DNA from: Acidobacteriaceae bacterium UBA1795
GTDB lineage: Bacteria; Acidobacteriota; Terriglobia; Terriglobales; Acidobacteriaceae
DNA length: 10,719 nt
Direction: 5' to 3'
NCBI GenBank assembly: GCA_002314435.1
Contig: DCFV01000178.1
Coordinates: 19,247-29,965 of the forward strand
Below are positions 6,861-10,719 of this stretch, in pieces (the first letter of the stretch is position 1; each line of letters opens with the position of its first letter). Made by a program: the position numbers and the translations under genes. The notes beneath the pieces are model-generated. The model was not told the DNA's origin and made no database searches. It saw only the letters and a list, made by a program, of their open reading frames with translations.

Positions 6861-7802
6861 ATGCCGCTTCCCCAGGACGAACGAATTGTTGCTCTCGCCA
6901 ACGATTTATTGCAGCAGTTTGACCAGATTTTCGGCCTGCATCCCGGCTTTCGTGCGGCGCACGCCAAGGGCCAGATGCTTACCGGTGTCTTTCATCCCGC
7001 GCCTGATGCGCAAAAGCTCACTTCCGCTCCGCACATCGTGCGCGCATCCACGCCTGTTACGGTGCGCTTCTCCAACTCGACAGGTCTGCCGGAGCTTCCC
7101 GACAGCGCGCCTGAGGCGAACCCGCGCGGATTGGGCGTGCGCTTCAATCTGGCCGAGCACGTGCACACCGACATTGTGAGCCACACGACGGACGGCTTTC
7201 CCACGCGTGACGGCTATGAGTTTATGGAGTTTCTGAAGGCAGTCGCCACCAGCGGGCCGGACGCGCCATCGCCCAAACCGATCGAGCAGTTCCTAGGAGC
7301 GCATCCGGCGGCGTTGGCGTTTGTGCAGGCGCCGAAGCCGTTCCCCACCAGCTTTGCGCGCGACACGTATTTCGGCGTAACGGCGTTCGAATTCACCAAT
7401 GCCGCAGGGGAGAAGCGCTTCGTGCGTTATCGCATCGTGCCGGCGGCCGGCAACGACTACTTTTCCGATGCGGCTGCTACAGCCCTGCCAGCCAACTACC
7501 ATTTCAACGAGATTGTGGAGCGCGTGGGCAAGGGGGCGGTGCGTTTTACGATCCTGGTGCAGATTGCCGCGCCCGGAGACGTGGTGGACGATGCGACGAT
7601 TCATTGGCCCGAAGATCGCGAGCTAGTTGAGTTCGGTACTCTTGAGCTGACCGAGGCGGTGCCGGACAATCTTGCGCAACAGAAGCGCATCATCTTCGAT
7701 CCCATTCCGCGGGTCACGGGTATCGAGCCATCGGCCGATCCGCTGCTTGAGCTGCGCGCGGCAATTTACCTGCTCAGCGGACGGCGTCGGCGGTCGGCGT
7801 AA
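6861..7802 (+). CDS. Small catalase-related haem peroxidase (catalase family, core only)
   Basis: The protein belongs to the catalase fold family and is predicted to use haem to break down hydrogen peroxide or reduce organic peroxides. At 313 residues it is much shorter than canonical catalases (about 480 or more) and matches the catalase-related peroxidase ('minicatalase') group. Visible landmarks: RAAHAKGQMLTGVF with distal His34, VTVRFSNSTG, NPRGLGVRFNL, DIVSHTTDGFPTRDGYEF, the catalase block VTGIEPSADPLLELR, and AAIYLLSGRR. Arg299 and Tyr303 align with the RxxxY of catalases, Tyr303 being the probable proximal haem ligand. His108 falls where ordinary catalases carry the distal Asn, by my hand alignment. 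No signal peptide is visible, so it is probably cytoplasmic. It follows olsA by 85 bases, and readthrough from that operon is possible. A terminator-like hairpin begins three bases after its stop. The family call is firm; substrate and reaction type are open. Confidence 0.88.
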   Translation: MPLPQDERIVALANDLLQQFDQIFGLHPGFRAAHAKGQMLTGVFHPAPDAQKLTSAPHIVRASTPVTVRFSNSTGLPELPDSAPEANPRGLGVRFNLAEHVHTDIVSHTTDGFPTRDGYEFMEFLKAVATSGPDAPSPKPIEQFLGAHPAALAFVQAPKPFPTSFARDTYFGVTAFEFTNAAGEKRFVRYRIVPAAGNDYFSDAAATALPANYHFNEIVERVGKGAVRFTILVQIAAPGDVVDDATIHWPEDRELVEFGTLELTEAVPDNLAQQKRIIFDPIPRVTGIEPSADPLLELRAAIYLLSGRRRRSA

Positions 7803-7805
7803 GTC

Positions 7806-7839
7806 GAAACGGGTCAGCGATCTCCGGATGGCCCGTTTC
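7806..7839 (+). terminator. Terminator-like hairpin after the peroxidase gene
   Basis: GAAACGGG (7806-7813) pairs perfectly with CCCGTTTC (7832-7839). The stem extends inward by a G-T wobble, C-G and A-T, giving about 11 pairs around a 12-base loop. It begins three bases after the TAA of the peroxidase gene. The downstream arm ends in GTTTC and is followed by CTTATA, so the T tract is weak. An intrinsic terminator is likely but not textbook; it would also separate the phosphorylase gene from the upstream genes. Confidence 0.55.
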
Positions 7840-8046
7840 CTTATACGGATTTGATTCGCTTCTGGACTGCCAGATGATATCGTCGAATCCATCCCGCACA
7901 AACGGATCACGGGAAGCCGCTCCGGGCAGTTTGGCGAGAGTTGGAGACTTCCTTTTTCCGGCGCAACCGGCCGGATGCGTTTCTGTATCAATTGCAGAGA
8001 GAAGAAATTGCAGTCGTCGCATCGCAACGGAGTTTCATCGAACGCG

Positions 8047-8052
8047 AGGGAG
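8047..8052 (+). promoter_or_regulatory. Ribosome binding site fixing the phosphorylase start
   Basis: AGGGAG lies five bases before the ATG at 8058. The frame is open upstream to a TTG at 7941, but the extra 39 residues resemble no domain. The ribosome binding site and the ATG together support 8058. The 255-base stretch 7803-8057 otherwise contains the hairpin at 7806-7839, a small CCGG-rich inverted repeat near 7958-7974, and a poor promoter candidate (TTGATT at 7851 and TGATAT at 7875, 18 bases apart). Confidence 0.65.
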
Positions 8053-8057
8053 AGCGG

Positions 8058-10718
8058 ATGACCCAGTCCCACCATGCAACGGAAGGCTGTCGTGTCCTCA
8101 CCCTGGACGAGATCACCAGCCTTACCGAACAGAACGGCAAGCCCGCCGACACGCTGATGAACGTGGTTGCGCTGATTGCAGCGCGCTTCCGCACGGACGT
8201 ATGCTCGGCCTATCTGCTGGAGCCTGATCGCTCCCACCTGGTGCTGGCCGCGACGCTCGGGCTGCATCCGAGCTGCATTGGCAAACTGCGCATGCCGCTC
8301 AGTGAAGGTTTGGCGGGCCTGGTAGCAGAGCGCGTGGTGCCGGTCGCTGTGGCGGATGCGCGCCATCATCCACGTTTCAAGTACTTCAAGGATTCCGGTG
8401 AGGAGGAGTATCAATCCTTTCTGGGGGTGCCGATCATTGATCGCGGCGTGCTGCAGGGTGTGCTGATTTTGCAGACGAAGGACGCGCGCGTGTTTTGCGA
8501 AGTGGAAATCCGCATGCTGTTGGAGGCTGCCGGTCAGGTGGCTCCTGTGATTCGGGAAGCACGCACCCTCGACCGCTTTATCGCCCCGGCGCAGGAGCGC
8601 CTGTGGGCCTTGGCGCGCAACCTTTGGTGGTGTTGGGACCACGATTGTGTCGCCTTGTTCCGTGACCTGAATCCCACCCGCTTTCGCGCCCTGAATCAGA
8701 ACCCTATTGCGCTGCTCAACGAACTGCCGCTGGAAGAGATCGAGCGCCGCGCGGCGGAGATGTCGTTACACAGCCGCATCAATTACGTCTATCGCCGCCA
8801 GCAGGAGTATTTGCGCGCGGACAACACCTGGGGAGCGGAGCATGCGGGTGTGCTGCGCCCGCGGCCAGTGGCTTATTTTTCCGCCGAGTTCGGCCTGCAC
8901 GAGTCGCTGCCCATCTACTCCGGTGGCCTGGGCGTGCTGGCGGGCGACCACATCAAGAGCGCTTCGGATCTTGACATTCCGCTGGTGGGCATTGGCCTTT
9001 TCTACGGGCAGGGCTACTTTCTTCAGCGGCTGGACATGGAAGGCTGGCAGAAGGAGGAGTACGTCACCACGGACATCAACCGCTGTCCGATGCAGCCGGC
9101 CATCGGCCTGAATGGCGAGCCCGTGGTGGTGGCGATCCAGACGCGTAGCGGATCGATTGCAGCCAAAGTGTGGCGCGTGAAGGTGGGCCGTTGCGACCTG
9201 CTTCTGCTCGACTCCAACGTGGAAGGCAATGCGCCGGAGGACCGCGAGCTGACTTCGCGTCTCTATGGCGGAGACGGACGCACACGTATTCGCCAGGAAC
9301 TGCTGCTGGGCGTAGGCGGCTTCCGCGCGCTGCGCGCCATGGGCATCACGCCTGGCGTGTTGCACCTGAACGAAGGCCACAGCGGCTTCGCCGTGCTGGA
9401 GGCCATCCGCAGCCGCATGGAAGAAGAGGGTATGAACTTCATGACCGCGGCCAGCCAGATTCCGCGCGAGGTCATCTTTACCACGCACACCCCGGTGCCC
9501 GCGGGGCACGATCGGTTTGATGGCGACCTGATTGAAGAGCACCTGGGACCCCTGCGCGAGCAGTTGGGGCTTTCACACGAAAACCTGATGGGTTTCGGCC
9601 GAGTGAATTCGAACGACCCGCAGGAGACCTTCTGCATGACGGTGTTGGGTCTTAAGCTCTCCCGCCGCGCAAATGCCGTCTCTTCGTTGCATGGCGAGGT
9701 GTCGCGCGCCATGTGGTGGGGTTTGCATCCAACCAAGCCTGTCGACGCGGTGCCAATCGGCCACATCACCAACGGAGTGCATGTGCCCTCGTGGCTTGCA
9801 CCGCAGATGTGTCGCCTCTACGATCGCCACCTGGGCGTCGGCTGGCAGGGCCGCAGCGGTGCGGCGCGCACATGGGAAGGCATAGAAACCGTGGACGACG
9901 GCGAGCTGTGGGAGACGCACTTCGCGCTCAAGTCGCAGCTGCTTGCGTTCGTTCGCCGCCGCGCCTGCGAGCAGGCCGAGCGCCGCGCTGAGCCGAAGGA
10001 GTCGCTGCAGAAGCTCGCCAAGATCCTGTCGCCAGACGCGCTCACGATCGGTTTTGCGCGCCGATTTGCCACCTACAAGCGCGCCAACCTGGTTTTGGCC
10101 GACATTCAGCGGCTGGCCACCATGGTCAACGATCCAAAGCGCCCGGTGCAGTTTGTGTTCGCCGGCAAGGCGCACCCGCACGATGAGCCTGGAAAGCGAG
10201 TGCTGCAGCAGATTGCGGAGATGATGCGCAACTCTGAATTTTCTGAGAAGTTCGTCTTCGTTGAGGACTACGACATCAACGTGGGCCGCTACCTGGTGCA
10301 GGGCGTGGATGTGTGGCTTAACAATCCGCGGAGGCCGCTGGAGGCTTCTGGAACCAGCGGGCAGAAGGTTGTGCTTAACGGTGGGCTCAACCTTTCGGTG
10401 CTCGATGGATGGTGGGCCGAGGCTTACGATGGCCTCAATGGATTCGCCATCGGCACCGGCCGCACCCACTCCAACATGAACGTGCACGACACACGCGACG
10501 GCGAGGATCTTTATCGCGTGCTGCGCGATGAGCTGATTCCGCTTTACTACCAGCGCGACAACGACGGTCTGCCTCGCGGCTGGATCAAGCGCATGAAGCG
10601 CACGATCCGTACCCTGGGCTGGCGCTTCAACGCCGATCGCATGGTGATGGATTACACGTCCAAGTGCTACATTCCTGCTGCGGGAGGCACATCAAGCGAG
10701 ATTCGCTCACCTTGCTGA
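8058..10718 (+). CDS. glgP: Alpha-glucan (glycogen) phosphorylase with N-terminal GAF sensor domain
   Basis: The enzyme phosphorolyses alpha-1,4-glucan to glucose 1-phosphate in the cytoplasm, mobilising glycogen or maltodextrin. The 886-residue protein has three parts. A GAF domain (about 28-165) contains LRMPLSEGLAGLVAE, HPRFKYF and SFLGVPII, resembling the GAF domain of the nitrogen-type PTS enzyme PtsP. A DUF3417-type N-terminal glycosyltransferase region (about 177-270) has LARNLWWCWDHD. The GT35 phosphorylase catalytic part (about 270-886) is of the short, TIGR02094-like type found in Thermotoga and archaea. Catalytic landmarks are AEFGLHESLPIYSGGLGVLA, HLNEGHSGF with His441, TTHTPVPAGHD, and the PLP motif EASGTSGQK with Lys770, followed by NGGLNLSVLDGWW. 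The phosphorylase part is complete, and TGA ends at 10718, one base before the window ends. The GAF domain suggests ligand-controlled activity or assembly, replacing the allosteric sites of classical phosphorylases; that is inference. It is transcribed apart from the upstream genes. Confidence 0.93.
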   Translation: MTQSHHATEGCRVLTLDEITSLTEQNGKPADTLMNVVALIAARFRTDVCSAYLLEPDRSHLVLAATLGLHPSCIGKLRMPLSEGLAGLVAERVVPVAVADARHHPRFKYFKDSGEEEYQSFLGVPIIDRGVLQGVLILQTKDARVFCEVEIRMLLEAAGQVAPVIREARTLDRFIAPAQERLWALARNLWWCWDHDCVALFRDLNPTRFRALNQNPIALLNELPLEEIERRAAEMSLHSRINYVYRRQQEYLRADNTWGAEHAGVLRPRPVAYFSAEFGLHESLPIYSGGLGVLAGDHIKSASDLDIPLVGIGLFYGQGYFLQRLDMEGWQKEEYVTTDINRCPMQPAIGLNGEPVVVAIQTRSGSIAAKVWRVKVGRCDLLLLDSNVEGNAPEDRELTSRLYGGDGRTRIRQELLLGVGGFRALRAMGITPGVLHLNEGHSGFAVLEAIRSRMEEEGMNFMTAASQIPREVIFTTHTPVPAGHDRFDGDLIEEHLGPLREQLGLSHENLMGFGRVNSNDPQETFCMTVLGLKLSRRANAVSSLHGEVSRAMWWGLHPTKPVDAVPIGHITNGVHVPSWLAPQMCRLYDRHLGVGWQGRSGAARTWEGIETVDDGELWETHFALKSQLLAFVRRRACEQAERRAEPKESLQKLAKILSPDALTIGFARRFATYKRANLVLADIQRLATMVNDPKRPVQFVFAGKAHPHDEPGKRVLQQIAEMMRNSEFSEKFVFVEDYDINVGRYLVQGVDVWLNNPRRPLEASGTSGQKVVLNGGLNLSVLDGWWAEAYDGLNGFAIGTGRTHSNMNVHDTRDGEDLYRVLRDELIPLYYQRDNDGLPRGWIKRMKRTIRTLGWRFNADRMVMDYTSKCYIPAAGGTSSEIRSPC

Positions 10719-10719
10719 G

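Noticed and set aside
7851..7880. Promoter candidate TTGATT - 18 bases - TGATAT upstream of glgP
   Set aside because: The -10 matches only about half of the consensus and the spacing is not ideal, so it is too weak to list as a feature.
7826..7894. A tRNA-like arrangement: GGATGG at 7826-7831, CCATCC at 7889-7894, with TCGAATCC at the end
   Set aside because: The spacing resembles a tRNA, but the seventh acceptor pair fails and no proper T stem, D arm or anticodon stem can be drawn. The 5' arm is also used by the better terminator stem at 7806-7839.
7774..8022. A minus-strand open frame of 82 residues between the peroxidase and phosphorylase genes
   Set aside because: It has no recognisable domain, overlaps the peroxidase gene end and the terminator hairpin, and looks like a by-product of high GC content.
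7941..8057. A longer phosphorylase starting at TTG 7941
   Set aside because: The added 39 residues show no family similarity, and ATG 8058 has a well-spaced AGGGAG.

Overview
This is a GC-rich bacterial chromosomal window with every gene on the + strand. Gene content and protein style suggest Acidobacteriota, class Terriglobia (Acidobacteriaceae-like). That is an inference from recalled families, not from a marker gene. I see no tRNA, rRNA, CRISPR array, insertion sequence or phage gene, and no evidence of an undescribed multi-gene system.

Layout. (1) 1-2538: the C-terminal 845 residues of cobalamin-dependent methionine synthase (metH), cut by the window start. (2) 2595-4613: a secreted family GH97 alpha-glycosidase whose catalytic residues fit the retaining, alpha-galactosidase-like subgroup. 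(3) 4626-4999: a broken remnant of a threonine synthase gene. It keeps only the C-terminal part, with one in-frame deletion and one frameshift. A GC-rich hairpin follows at 5009-5040. (4) 5084-5112: a clear sigma70-type promoter, followed by two translationally coupled genes, an OlsB-like N-acyltransferase (5154-6032) and a PlsC/OlsA-like O-acyltransferase (6029-6775). Together they look like an ornithine-lipid operon. (5) 6861-7802: a short catalase-related haem peroxidase with a strong ribosome binding site, followed by a terminator-like hairpin. (6) 8058-10718: a complete alpha-glucan phosphorylase carrying an N-terminal GAF sensor domain. Its stop codon ends one base before the window end.

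How they work together. Only olsB and olsA form an obvious functional pair. GH97 and the phosphorylase both concern alpha-glycosides: one releases sugars outside the cytoplasm, the other mobilises stored glucan. They are far apart and separately transcribed, so no pathway link is claimed. The points most worth a second look are the GAF-phosphorylase fusion, the threonine synthase remnant, the coupled ornithine-lipid pair, and the unusual distal residue in the small catalase.
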